Numbered from the stretch's first letter, positions 45,236-53,512 are shown. The stretch: DNA of 64,000 bases from an uncultured Marinomonas sp. (GCA_947493575.1 CANLRQ010000011.1:1-64000); one strand, 5' to 3'. The notes: a model not told the origin generated them from the letters alone. A program made the numbers and translations.

Positions 45236-45343
45236 AAAACTAAAAAAAACTTCAAACGGAAAAAGTGCAGTTGACAGCTTTGATTCCGTTCAACATTTTA
45301 GCCAACTATATTTTTTCGCTTAAGTAAGCATTGAGGCTGTAGA
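45236..45343 (+). repeat. VCR-like attC candidate after brnTA
   Basis: Directly behind the brnA stop: AAAAC, then ACTTCAAACGGAA; AACGGAA (45255-45261) pairs with TTCCGTT (45284-45290) enclosing GCAGTTGACAGC, then ...CAACATTTTAG..., and at 45331 TTGAGGCTGTAGAAT, close to the attC end TTGxGGCGTTAGxx. The 5'-TCAA + 36-nt internal hairpin + ~50-nt + TTGAGGC layout matches Vibrio-type attC sites, with the core GTTRRRY degenerate. No integrase gene is in the window. Confidence 0.4.
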
Positions 45344-45418
45344 ATTACTCGAAAATAGAGATTAAGTGATTCGATTTTGGTGCGGAGAACATCTAAAAGC
45401 TAATTTATGTATGATAAC

Positions 45419-45459
45419 AACCTTACGTTTCACGTAGTTGCGTGATTTTAGGTTTATTT
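45419..45459 (+). terminator. Possible hairpin terminator between brnTA and parDE
   Basis: AACCT (45419) pairs with AGGTT (45450) and TCACG (45430) with CGTGA (45441), with an internal loop, followed by TATTTTT. Weak intrinsic terminator on the plus strand. Confidence 0.35.
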
Positions 45460-45499
45460 TTGAGGCTGTTTTTCTTGAATGAGTAATTCTAAAGCCTTG

Positions 45500-45799
45500 T
45501 TATGGGTTCTTGAGTTGTAGTTCCACATCCATGCTTTTGTGTAGCACACGAACTATGTAAATTGAATGATCTACGTTTTCATAAAAAATTGTGTGATGTT
45601 TGTGATGATACTTTCTCAGCCCATCGACTATGTAGCTACACGAAACACCAGAAAGAGGGTTTTCTGCCAAAAAATGAAACTGTACATCTAGTTCCTTAAT
45701 ATAGGCTCTACGCTGAACTGCTCCCCAATTTTTTTGAGTATAAGCAGCAATATTTTTCAAGTCAGCCTTCGCAGCTCTGGAAACAAAAAATGAGCTCAT
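45500..45799 (-). CDS. parE: ParE-family toxin
   Basis: A 99-residue RelE/ParE-superfamily toxin. SRAAKADLKNIAAYTQKNWG and LRKYHHKHHTIFYE with a final VRVLHKSMD are the ParE pattern. ParE toxins poison DNA gyrase. It overlaps parD by 4 bp (ATGA), with the antitoxin first, as in normal parDE. Confidence 0.9.
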   Translation of the reverse strand: MSSFFVSRAAKADLKNIAAYTQKNWGAVQRRAYIKELDVQFHFLAENPLSGVSCSYIVDGLRKYHHKHHTIFYENVDHSIYIVRVLHKSMDVELQLKNP

Positions 45800-46038
45800 T
45801 TACCAAGCTCTTCATCAAGCTCTTGCATAAGGCTATCGTAACTATATTCGGCTGTACCACTTGCTTTGCCTTCTTCTATCAATGCACGCAGCATTTCAAG
45901 TTTTCGCTCATCGTCTTCAAGTTTGCGCAGTCCAGCACGTATTACTTCACTTACAGAGCCATAACGTCCGTTAGTAACCTGTCCCTTTATAAAATCATCA
46001 AAGTGGCTTCCTAAGCTAATGCTAGTATTCTTGGCCAT
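45796..46038 (-). CDS. parD: ParD-family antitoxin
   Basis: An 80-residue antitoxin starting MAKNTSISLG, with a ribbon-helix-helix (TSISLGSHFDDFIKGQV, RYGSVSEVIRAGLRKLEDDE) and an acidic C-terminus that wraps ParE. I chose ATG 46038 over an in-frame start 12 bp upstream. A perfect 10-bp inverted repeat lies just upstream and is the likely autoregulatory operator. Confidence 0.9.
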   Translation of the reverse strand: MAKNTSISLGSHFDDFIKGQVTNGRYGSVSEVIRAGLRKLEDDERKLEMLRALIEEGKASGTAEYSYDSLMQELDEELGK

Positions 46039-46049
46039 GTGGCACCCCA

Positions 46050-46082
46050 TTTATACCAATATTTACCCAATTTTGGTATAAA
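46050..46082 (-). promoter_or_regulatory. Palindromic operator upstream of parDE
   Basis: TTTATACCAA (46050-46059) and TTGGTATAAA (46073-46082) form a perfect 10-bp inverted repeat with a 13-bp spacer, centred about 28 bp before the parD start. It is the place and form expected for ParD binding. Confidence 0.6.
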
Positions 46083-46262
46083 AACCATAGCAAGTCAATC
46101 AACTTCGCGCTTTCAGCACCGGATGCTAGAGTCATCTAGGCCACCTATGTAGTTAACTTATATATTTCAAAAGTTTAAGAAATAAATCCAAGACACCTAA
46201 TTATAAAAATTACATGGTAGACCTTACTACCTATGAATTTAATCAAGGCTTAGACAAAGTAG

Positions 46263-46345
46263 GTAAGCGCCTATCCAACTACATCCTTGCAGTTCCAAGG
46301 CAGTAATGCCTCAATATCCTCCACATTTCCCGATATGCGGAATTA
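46263..46345 (-). mobile_element. Right end of an IS66-family element (remnant)
   Basis: On the minus strand a short frame ends ISGNVEDIEALLPWNCKDVVG and stop at 46271; 'EALLPWNC' is the C-terminal signature of IS66 TnpC transposases. GTAAGCGCC (46263-46271) fits the IS66 terminal inverted repeat. A stop cuts the frame just upstream, so only about 80 bp remain. Confidence 0.55.
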
Positions 46346-46600
46346 ATTGTTTTATGATGAAATGTGTGTCTTGTCAGGTATTTATTTTTCTTCGTTTAAG
46401 ATGGGGCTAATAGTTTGATAAAGAAGACAAAGAAACATGCTGAAAAACACCACTTTTGAAAAGTCAAATGCCAAAAAGGTAAATCCCAATATGATTGTTT
46501 GATACTGAGCCTTATTAGTTAATTCTTATCTTCTAGGGTGTAACCCTGTGTAATATTTAAATTTAAATTGATCCTCTACCATGCATTTCTCTTCTAGAAG
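46346..46600. other. Gene-free AT-rich spacer
   Basis: No open frame, repeat or hairpin of note between the IS66 remnant and the FNR-type promoter. Confidence 0.4.
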
Positions 46601-46642
46601 TTGATGTGGATCATGATATTACTCATATCAGCTGACTAGATT
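46601..46642 (+). promoter_or_regulatory. FNR-type promoter of the ThDP enzyme gene
   Basis: TTGATGTGGATCAT (46601-46614) differs from TTGATnnnnATCAA by one base. A -10-like TAGATT (46637-46642) predicts a start at 46649, which puts the box exactly at -41.5 (class II). The gene starts at 46690. Confidence 0.55.
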
Positions 46643-46689
46643 CGTTATAACAACAAGGTTTATGTATTCGGCTTTTATAGGGATTGAAA

Positions 46690-48513
46690 ATGAGTGAAGA
46701 AATTACAGTAGCAGAGTATTTATCTCTGCGTTTAAAAGAGCAAAATGTTGGTACTTTTTTTGGTGTTCCAGGTAACCACTTAGGGCCGTGTATTTCTGAA
46801 TTTGAAAGACAGAATATTAAATGGATTGGTGGCACTAATGAAATGAATATTGGTTACGCTGCTGATGCTTATGCCCGTAAGAATGGTTTTGCTGCTGTGG
46901 GTGTAACATATGGTGTGGGTGCTCTTAGTATACTTAATCCAATAAGTGGGGCATATGTGGAAGATGTTCCAATATTGGTGATTAATGCAGCACCTACCTA
47001 CGCTCAACAATTAAGTTTACGTGATATCAATCTATTGACGTCCCACATGTCTGACAGACAAACCAGTAACATTGATGCTTATAATGCTGTCACTGGTATC
47101 GCGGTAAAAATTAATAATGCCAAGTTAGCGCCTTCTATTATAGATGCGGCTATTACAACCTGCTTAACACAAAGTAAGCCGGTTTATCTTGAAATGAATG
47201 AAAATGTTTTCAGTGAAACCTGTTCTGCTCCAGTAGGTTCATTATCTGATCTAGGAAGAATCTACAGCGAAGCCAATGCAAGGGATGCGGCAAAAGCGAC
47301 GTTGGATCTAATCCGTTCGACTAATTCTAGCAACGAGCTTAAATATCCTAAAGGTCCTGTATTTTGGTTAGGTCATGAAATTGCACGTTGTGGCTTGCAG
47401 CAAACAGTGATTGATATGATTAATCGATTCCAGTTGCCTTATAGCACTACTGTAATGGGTAAAGGGGTTATTTCAGAAGACAGTGCCTACTTTAAAGGTG
47501 TGTACTCTGGCGGTTCAAGTATTGGTGATACGAAAGAATTCTTTGAAGATGAAGAGCGTTGCCGTATTGGTATTGGTGCATGGAGTACTTCTAAAAACCT
47601 TGGTAATACTCGTTCTATGGGTGTCGATTGGGTTATGTCGAAAAAAGACAGTGTCACTGTTGGAACTTCGTACTTCCCGAATGTGGGTTTGGTAGATTAT
47701 GTCAATGAGCTTGTTTTGTGTTTGGAAGAAGCTCAAGCAGAATTAAGGCAATTAATGCAGCCTAATACAGTGCAACAATCTATCGCATGGGAGATTGATG
47801 ACGCTAAAGGTTTTTGTTATGACAATTTGTTTGCCAACTTAAATCAGTGGTTATGGAAAAGTGAAGTAAAACCTACCAATGTAGATCCAGCTGCCCCAGG
47901 ATTGAATTCACATTTGATTTCAGATGCAGGTTTTTCTTTAATCGGCTCACAAAATATCTATCAAAAAATTGCTGGACGTTTCCATAGCCAAGCTTCTTGG
48001 TTATCTATCGGTTATTCATTGGGCGCATTAACTGGCTTTCAATATGCTTTGAAAGATCAGCCGGATGTGAGTGAAGGGACACATCCTGAGTTCCGCATGG
48101 TTTGTATCGGCGATGGTTCTTTCCAAGAAACGGCGCAAAGTTTGTCGGACATTGTTCGCAGTGAAAGCAGTGCTATTGTGTTTATCATGAATAACGAAAA
48201 TTTTTATGGTATTGAGCAAATGCTGGTGGATCCTACTTTCTATAGTGATAGTACGGCTCCCGGTGATGTTTATAACCATGTCCAACCTTGGTTATACAGT
48301 GATCTCATCAAGGTTTTTCAAACCAACCAAGACACTCCGGTTCTAATTGAAGGCAATGTTGTTGATTCAAATGAAACGCTTGTAGACGTGCTGAGTGCCT
48401 TTTCAACGACACTACAATCGAGTGCTCAACCTCACGTACGTGTTGTGCAATGTAAGTTTAGTCAAAAAGATTATCCACAAGGAATGGATTATAAGGTTCA
48501 CCCAGATTCTTAA
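46690..48513 (+). CDS. ThDP-dependent 2-oxo-acid decarboxylase-like enzyme
   Basis: A 607-residue enzyme of the pyruvate/indolepyruvate decarboxylase group. VGTFFGVPGNHLGP opens the PYR domain with the cofactor-activating Glu51 in GGTNEMNIGYAADAYAR; the PP domain has GDGSFQETAQSLSDIV...NNENFYGIE (about 474-500), the GDG-NN ThDP/Mg motif. The paired active-site His-His of classical decarboxylases is not obvious; the matching loop reads LLTSHMSDRQ. So the family is sure, the reaction less so (oxo-acid decarboxylation or carboligation). GGGA precedes ATG 46690. It leads a trio with a DUF4331 protein and an amino-acid oxidase that could supply its 2-oxo acid. Confidence 0.85.
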   Translation: MSEEITVAEYLSLRLKEQNVGTFFGVPGNHLGPCISEFERQNIKWIGGTNEMNIGYAADAYARKNGFAAVGVTYGVGALSILNPISGAYVEDVPILVINAAPTYAQQLSLRDINLLTSHMSDRQTSNIDAYNAVTGIAVKINNAKLAPSIIDAAITTCLTQSKPVYLEMNENVFSETCSAPVGSLSDLGRIYSEANARDAAKATLDLIRSTNSSNELKYPKGPVFWLGHEIARCGLQQTVIDMINRFQLPYSTTVMGKGVISEDSAYFKGVYSGGSSIGDTKEFFEDEERCRIGIGAWSTSKNLGNTRSMGVDWVMSKKDSVTVGTSYFPNVGLVDYVNELVLCLEEAQAELRQLMQPNTVQQSIAWEIDDAKGFCYDNLFANLNQWLWKSEVKPTNVDPAAPGLNSHLISDAGFSLIGSQNIYQKIAGRFHSQASWLSIGYSLGALTGFQYALKDQPDVSEGTHPEFRMVCIGDGSFQETAQSLSDIVRSESSAIVFIMNNENFYGIEQMLVDPTFYSDSTAPGDVYNHVQPWLYSDLIKVFQTNQDTPVLIEGNVVDSNETLVDVLSAFSTTLQSSAQPHVRVVQCKFSQKDYPQGMDYKVHPDS

Positions 48514-48533
48514 TAAAGTATTTAGAGTAAATG

Positions 48534-48575
48534 ACAAAGGTTTATTTTATTAAATAGACCTTTGTGGGTGCTTTT
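48534..48575 (+). terminator. Hairpin after the ThDP gene
   Basis: ACAAAGGTTTATTT (48534-48547) pairs with AAATAGACCTTTGT (48552-48565), loop TATT, one G-U pair, then GGGTGCTTTTTATT. The U-run is displaced by 6 nt, so it may only attenuate read-through to the next gene. Confidence 0.65.
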
Positions 48576-48613
48576 TATTGATTATAAATGTCAATCTTCT
48601 TAAAGGAATAACA

Positions 48614-49585
48614 ATGCAATTATGCAGCAGGCTACTTACTACTTGTTTATTTGGTTCTTTGAGCTTTTCTCTACCTGTTATCGCATCTGATCATGGGGAT
48701 CCTTTTGACCCTCCTGTTATTGATCGTCCAGAAGGGGCAATTACAGATGCCTTTTACTTTAAAAATGCAGATAACTTAGTGATGATATTTGGCTTTATGA
48801 AAAGCCCAGAATGTGTTGCTGAACCAGATTTTGATGAGATTTATTATCGCATTAATTTTGACTGGGATACGCCTATAGAAACATCCGCGAACGCTGATAC
48901 AGCGGCTTTCGCTCCATATTATGGTGGTTATGTAACCGAAGAAAATTCAAAAGACATTAAGGAAAGTGAAACTTTTGAATTTTGGAATGATGGCGGTGAA
49001 TGGAAGTGGCAGTTTGAAAATGGTTTGTTATCAAATTCTAATGTCAATTTTGTTGTTGATAAATACGATGACCCATTTGCTTTTATTAGTTTTGATAATA
49101 AGAATGTTATGGCTGCAGTTATTACTGTTCCTCTCGTTCATTTCACAGAAAATGGATGGAATAAAATGATTGTCTGGGCAGACACACAACAAGGACCAAA
49201 AGACCACTTCCATCAAATTGATCTAAATGGCCGTGCTATTCGTTCAATGTTATCTCGTAATGAAACCTCCGAGCTGAATTACTTGCCTCCTAGTCTTCAT
49301 GTTGAAAGTTTGAGAGCAAACTCAGCCAGTGACGAAGCGGCTCAAGTAGGTTCTAACTTTCATCCAGATGTAATTATTTTGGATTTATCTCAAGATACGC
49401 ATTTTCCAAATGGACGTCACCTTGAAGATGATGTTGTGCAAAGCGTATGTGGTTTAGCGGATTGTGACTTATATGAAAAGTCGATTTATCGAGCTTGGCC
49501 TAATCCGCGTAGTGGCATGAATGATAAGCCGTTTCTCACGCAATTTCCTTATCTTGCAGAGCCGCATGAATTTTCATGCTCTTAA
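48614..49585 (+). CDS. Secreted DUF4331 protein
   Basis: A 323-residue protein with a signal peptide (about 1-24, cleaved after VIA) and a DUF4331 start, SDHGDPFDPPVIDRPEGAITDAFYF, corresponding to the family's 'SDHREAP...P..D.TD.YaF'. Function of DUF4331 is unknown; the predicted location is periplasm or outside. ATG 48614 is supported by AAAGGA. It lies between the ThDP enzyme and the amino-acid oxidase in one orientation. Confidence 0.8.
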   Translation: MQLCSRLLTTCLFGSLSFSLPVIASDHGDPFDPPVIDRPEGAITDAFYFKNADNLVMIFGFMKSPECVAEPDFDEIYYRINFDWDTPIETSANADTAAFAPYYGGYVTEENSKDIKESETFEFWNDGGEWKWQFENGLLSNSNVNFVVDKYDDPFAFISFDNKNVMAAVITVPLVHFTENGWNKMIVWADTQQGPKDHFHQIDLNGRAIRSMLSRNETSELNYLPPSLHVESLRANSASDEAAQVGSNFHPDVIILDLSQDTHFPNGRHLEDDVVQSVCGLADCDLYEKSIYRAWPNPRSGMNDKPFLTQFPYLAEPHEFSCS

Positions 49586-49681
49586 TTTGTAAGAGAAAGT
49601 GGAAAGAGAAAGTGTAATAGGGAACTAGTACACAATTGTTAATTATCTTGTAAACAAAAATCGAAAAAGAAGGATATAACC

Positions 49682-51505
49682 ATGACTGCAAGTGATGCAA
49701 AATACTTAAAATTGGCTGAAGAGTTGTATTTACCGTACACAGATCCAGTAACCTCGGAAGATATAAATTCTGCAACCATTTGTAATTATTTGGACGTAAT
49801 GAAAAATGGTTTAGGGACACCGGTTGCCTCTCCTAAGCGCGTTACTATTATCGGTGCCGGTATTTCTGGCATGTACGCTGCAAAGCTTCTAAAACAGGCT
49901 GGTCATAATGTTTCCATTATCGAAGCGAATAATAATCGTGTTGGCGGAAGAATAAAAACCTTCCGTAATCAAGATGGTAAAACGCCATTTAAAGATGATC
50001 TGCAATATGGGGAAGCAGGAGCAATGCGTTTCCCTACCTTACACCCTTTGTTGAATGAATATATTAGTCAGTATTTTACAGAAGAAGAGTTTCAAACTTT
50101 CTATTTAGTGGATGTAAATATTGATGCTGCAAACCCAGATGAAGCAAAAGTGAACAACCGCCCGATTCGTTGTAATAGCTTTGAGATTCGTAAAAAAGCA
50201 TACCAAGGCGTAGCAGGGGACTCGACTGCTGAGATGAATCAAGGGTTTGACGGCTTCGAAAGCGGTCAAACGGCAAGCCAGCTGCTTGATGAAGCACTTG
50301 AGCCAGCAAAATCTCTATTTGCTAATAAGCAAGGTGACGGTACTTGGAAAAACAAACCTTATGATGAATGGTTAGCTGGATGGGCGCAAGTTATTGAATT
50401 ATATGACCACTATTCTATGCAATCCTATTTAGAAGAAGTGGCTGGTTTGGATAAAACAAGCCTAGACTTGATTGGTACCATTGAAAACCTAACGTCACGT
50501 ATGCCATTAGCCTTTATGCACAGTTTCTTAGGTCGCAGTGATATTAACCCAAATGTAACCTATAGAGAATTTAAAGGTGGATCGCACGCGTTATCAGATA
50601 AACTGTACACAGAACTGGTAGCGATGGGAGTGACATTCCATATGGATCACAGAGTCACTCATATTGATTATTATGATGATCAATTTCAAAAGAAAGCCTC
50701 TGTAGAAGATAAATACCATGCAACGGCTATGGATCCAGTGGCGATTAGAGCGGTAAATGAAGCTGGCCAAGTAAACAGTACTCTTTATTCAGATGTTGCG
50801 ATTGTAACTATTCCATTTTCTAGCTTTAGATTTGTGAGAACAACACCTGATTTGTCTTATAAAAAACGTCGTGCAGTGATTGAGCTGCATTATGATGCCG
50901 CGACCAAAGTGTTATTAGAGTTTGATAAGCGCTGGTGGGAATTTAATGAGGCCGATTGGGAAACTGAATTAACTCAATTATTTGTATCTGGGCAAATCTC
51001 TCAAGCTGAGTATGTCAAATACATGGCGACGCCAAGTTCTGAAGAGCGTACAGCAGGTGGTGGTTCAATAACAGACAATCCTAACCGCTTTATGTATTAC
51101 CCTTCACATAAAGTAGAAGGTTCTGAAGCGGGTGTTGTACTTGCTAGTTATACTTGGGCAGATGATGCAAGACGTTGGGACTCGATGGACGAAGAAGGCC
51201 GTTATGCATTTGCCTTAAGAGGGCTTGCTTTAGTACATGGCGAGCGTATTAAATTATTTTGTACATGGCTTAATGAGAATAAATCGACTGGGGCAGCGAC
51301 TCAAAGTTGGGCAAGAAATCCTTATGCTTTTGGTGAAGCCGCTGTGTTTTATCCAAAACAATTAACAGACTTGCATTTGGACACCCAAACAGTGGAAGGA
51401 CCATTGCATTTTGCTGGAGAGCATACGTCTCTAAAACATGCATGGGTTGAAGGTGCCTTAGAATCAGCAATACGTGTTGCGGAAGAAATCTATAACCTTG
51501 ATTAA
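49682..51505 (+). CDS. FAD-dependent L-amino-acid oxidase-like flavoprotein
   Basis: A 607-residue flavin amine oxidase. The FAD Rossmann motif is [10 protein letters not shown] (54-63) with Glu81 and RVGGRI (87-91); [10 protein letters not shown] is the LAAO/tryptophan 2-monooxygenase signature, and [20 protein letters not shown] the C-terminal FAD contact. It should oxidise an L-amino acid to an imino/2-oxo acid with H2O2 (or to an amide). No signal peptide, so cytoplasmic. The start has AAGGA (49670). Third gene of the trio; its product could feed the ThDP enzyme. Confidence 0.87.
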   Translation: MTASDAKYLKLAEELYLPYTDPVTSEDINSATICNYLDVMKNGLGTPVASPKRVTIIGAGISGMYAAKLLKQAGHNVSIIEANNNRVGGRIKTFRNQDGKTPFKDDLQYGEAGAMRFPTLHPLLNEYISQYFTEEEFQTFYLVDVNIDAANPDEAKVNNRPIRCNSFEIRKKAYQGVAGDSTAEMNQGFDGFESGQTASQLLDEALEPAKSLFANKQGDGTWKNKPYDEWLAGWAQVIELYDHYSMQSYLEEVAGLDKTSLDLIGTIENLTSRMPLAFMHSFLGRSDINPNVTYREFKGGSHALSDKLYTELVAMGVTFHMDHRVTHIDYYDDQFQKKASVEDKYHATAMDPVAIRAVNEAGQVNSTLYSDVAIVTIPFSSFRFVRTTPDLSYKKRRAVIELHYDAATKVLLEFDKRWWEFNEADWETELTQLFVSGQISQAEYVKYMATPSSEERTAGGGSITDNPNRFMYYPSHKVEGSEAGVVLASYTWADDARRWDSMDEEGRYAFALRGLALVHGERIKLFCTWLNENKSTGAATQSWARNPYAFGEAAVFYPKQLTDLHLDTQTVEGPLHFAGEHTSLKHAWVEGALESAIRVAEEIYNLD

Positions 51506-51544
51506 TTGAATTGACTAAGAGTTACTTGTTATAAATAGTTGAGA

Positions 51545-51576
51545 AATGGCTTACAGATTTGTAGGCCATTTTTTTA
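51545..51576 (+). terminator. Intrinsic terminator after the flavoprotein gene
   Basis: AATGGCTTACA (51545-51555) pairs with TGTAGGCCATT (51560-51570), loop GATT, one G-U pair, followed by a T-run. Confidence 0.9.
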
Positions 51577-52191
51577 TCCTTAAAAAACTATATGGATAGT
51601 AGATAGATTATATGGATAGTAAAGAGGGTGTGTTTGTATTTAAAATGATAAATTTTTAAGACTCACATTGTTTTTTCTGATTCAGTGCTCTTGCCTTAGT
51701 AAGTGGATAAAAGCCTGCTATTCAAGGCGATTATTGAATGTGAATAGCCTATTTATTTTTTTCGGGATGCTTGTCTTAGGTGTTATCTTATGTTAATCAT
51801 TCAATTACACGATATTACATGCCATTTAAAAACCAATGAGCAATTTGGCTTTCTTTTAGATGAATTTATAGGTTAATAATTATGAGGGTTTGTATTATAA
51901 AAAATTATAATAAAATGGAAGTGTTTGCTGTTTTTATAAGTTTAATGCGGATTTGAAATAGTTTTTTATTTACATTAGTTATATTAAAAATGCGGATTTT
52001 TCCAGAGAAATGCATTTTAGATAAAATAATAGAGAACTGTAATAAGTGGGATACAATCTTTATAAGAATCACTTTAAAGCAAGTCGGATATTATTAGAAT
52101 ATTTTGTAAAGAAGAGAGAAAAAATTGCTGGATTAACATGGTTGAAATTATTTAATCCAGCAAAGTACCAATATAAATTGGCGAATAAATT
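51577..52191. other. Gene-free AT-rich region
   Basis: About 600 bp without a credible open frame. It holds a second intrinsic terminator at 51717-51762 with no gene in front of it, and two near-copies of TATATGGATAGTA at about 51589-51620. I see nothing else. Confidence 0.5.
51717..51762 (+). terminator. Orphan intrinsic terminator
   Basis: GCTATTCA (51717-51724) pairs with TGAATAGC (51741-51748), followed by CTATTTATTTTTTT. It lies 140 bp after the flavoprotein terminator with no protein gene between, so it could end a small RNA or be a backup. Confidence 0.5.
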
Positions 52192-52219
52192 AGCCGGTTG
52201 AGTTTGCTCTCAACCGGCT
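52192..52219 (-). terminator. Hairpin after the DUF1127 gene
   Basis: AGCCGGTTGAG (52192-52202) pairs perfectly with CTCAACCGGCT (52209-52219). On the minus strand it follows the DUF1127 stop by 4 bp; the trailing U-run (AATTTATT) is weak. Confidence 0.7.
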
Positions 52220-52223
52220 TTAC

Positions 52224-52436
52224 CTATCCATCTTGCGGTTGCTCGTTGGGCTTTTGCGGCATAACTTCTGCTTTTAATTGATCAGGATTTGTGCCGGATA
52301 GCGGGCGTATACGACCATTATCTTGGTAAAAGCCAATGTCTCTCAAACTGTGAGAATCTAAGCTTCTCAAAGACTGTTCGGCGTGTTTGTTTGCGAAATA
52401 TTGTTTAACTGAGTTTAATAATCCAATAAAAATCAT
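52224..52436 (-). CDS. DUF1127 (YjiS-like) small protein
   Basis: A 70-residue protein with a DUF1127 core: an amphipathic N-terminal helix, then SLRSLDSHSLRDIGFYQDNGRI ('L..l....LrDIGl.r..i'). The Arg-rich DUF1127 family has roles in RNA binding, phosphate and carbon metabolism in some alphaproteobacteria; nothing is known for this type. A short ORF with a strong ribosome site and a GC-rich hairpin precede it. Confidence 0.8.
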   Translation of the reverse strand: MIFIGLLNSVKQYFANKHAEQSLRSLDSHSLRDIGFYQDNGRIRPLSGTNPDQLKAEVMPQKPNEQPQDG

Positions 52437-52494
52437 ATGATCTCTCCAATGTTAAGTAAGGGCGGGATCAAAGAAGGATCTAGATAATACAGAT

Positions 52495-52513
52495 GCCGCG
52501 ATGATCCGCGGCC
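52495..52513 (-). promoter_or_regulatory. GC-rich hairpin in the DUF1127 leader
   Basis: GCCGCG and CGCGGC (about 52494-52512) pair around ATGATC, between the 31-codon ORF and the DUF1127 gene. It has no U-tract and may act on translation or mRNA stability. Confidence 0.4.
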
Positions 52514-52525
52514 AAGATAAAAAAT

Positions 52526-52621
52526 CTAGTACGCAGATTTAACCAAAGTTCGTTTTGAACAAATATTGGCTAAATTTAAATTCATAGAGGTTAGAGCGAG
52601 TTGATGCGTTTGATATGTCAT
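52526..52621 (-). CDS. 31-codon upstream ORF of the DUF1127 gene
   Basis: An ATG at 52621 is preceded by GGAGGTAAGCA, the best ribosome site in the region, and opens a 31-codon frame (MTYQTHQLALTSMNLNLANI...). I do not recognise the peptide. It ends about 90 bp before the DUF1127 start. It may be a regulatory leader peptide or a real small protein. Confidence 0.45.
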   Translation of the reverse strand: MTYQTHQLALTSMNLNLANICSKRTLVKSAY

Positions 52622-52889
52622 TGCTTACCTCCAGAACGTACTAAATTAATATTATGAAACACTATAAGTATATAGCGTGATGGTATTTGGCCTGATTTTG
52701 CTTTTTATGTCAATTGATTCAAGTAAAAAAAGTAAATAAAAGTGTTTTTATTTTCTATCTTTTAGTACTTTAGCCCTGTGAATTTCTAACTGAGAGTAAT
52801 GTGCTGTTCGGTTGTATCATGTGTTTTTCTAGATCTGAGTGATTCCTTAATTTTTGAACGTCAATAGCCCTACGGAGTAAAAAAGTTTC
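52622..52889. other. Intergenic region with divergent promoters expected
   Basis: 268 AT-rich bp between the divergent upstream ORF/DUF1127 unit and yaeQ. No regulatory palindrome that I trust. Confidence 0.35.
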
Positions 52890-53438
52890 ATGGCAATTAA
52901 ATCAACAGTATACAAAGCGAATATCCAAGTAACGGATATGGATCGGAATCATTATGCCGGGTACGATTTAATCGTGGCACTGCACCCGTCAGAAACGGAA
53001 GAGCGCTTAATGGTCCGCTTATTGACCTTCGCTTTATTGGTAGATCAACAAGAAGGTGATGAGCAGCTCAGTTTTACAAAAGGCTTAAGTACTGATGATG
53101 AGCCTGATTTATGGCAAAAGAGTTTATCCGATGAAATTTTATTGTGGGTTGATCTTGGGCAACCTGATGAGAAGCGGCTGCGTAAAGCGTGTGGCCGTGG
53201 GCAAAAAGTAGTTATTGTAAATTATAATGATAAGAGTGACATTTGGTGGGAGCAAAATAAAGGCAAAATGCAACGCTTCTCAAATCTATCTGTTTTGCAA
53301 TTCCCTGAAAGTCAGGTCATCGCTATGGAAAAGCTGTGTCAACGTTCTATGCAATTAACCATTACAGTGCAAGATGGTGAAGTCTGGTTGTCAAGTGACC
53401 AAGGGGAAGCAACAGTGACACCAGTTTATCGCTCATAG
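52890..53438 (+). CDS. yaeQ: YaeQ-family protein
   Basis: A 182-residue YaeQ protein with a PD-(D/E)XK-like fold: KSTVYKANIQVTDMDRNHYAGYDL opening, LSTDDEPDLWQKSL and WVDLGQPDEKRLRKACGRG are diagnostic. E. coli YaeQ overexpression suppresses rfaH loss; the molecular role is unknown. Length is typical (181). It is monocistronic and ends at a terminator. Confidence 0.92.
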   Translation: MAIKSTVYKANIQVTDMDRNHYAGYDLIVALHPSETEERLMVRLLTFALLVDQQEGDEQLSFTKGLSTDDEPDLWQKSLSDEILLWVDLGQPDEKRLRKACGRGQKVVIVNYNDKSDIWWEQNKGKMQRFSNLSVLQFPESQVIAMEKLCQRSMQLTITVQDGEVWLSSDQGEATVTPVYRS

Positions 53439-53475
53439 ATATGATGCACTTTGAATGATGGAATAGGCATAAAAA

Positions 53476-53512
53476 AATGACGAATCAACTTAAAGGTATT
53501 CGTCATTTCTTT
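53476..53512 (+). terminator. Terminator after yaeQ
   Basis: AATGACGAAT (53476-53485) pairs with ATTCGTCATT (53498-53507), followed by TCTTTATTTT. Confidence 0.8.

Noticed and set aside
46211..46306. Plus-strand 30-codon frame (MVDLTTYEF...)
   Set aside because: It overlaps the IS66 end, has no ribosome site and no recognisable similarity.
44050..46683. Prophage or active genomic island with integrase
   Set aside because: No integrase, relaxase or phage gene is present; only remnants and TA pairs are seen.
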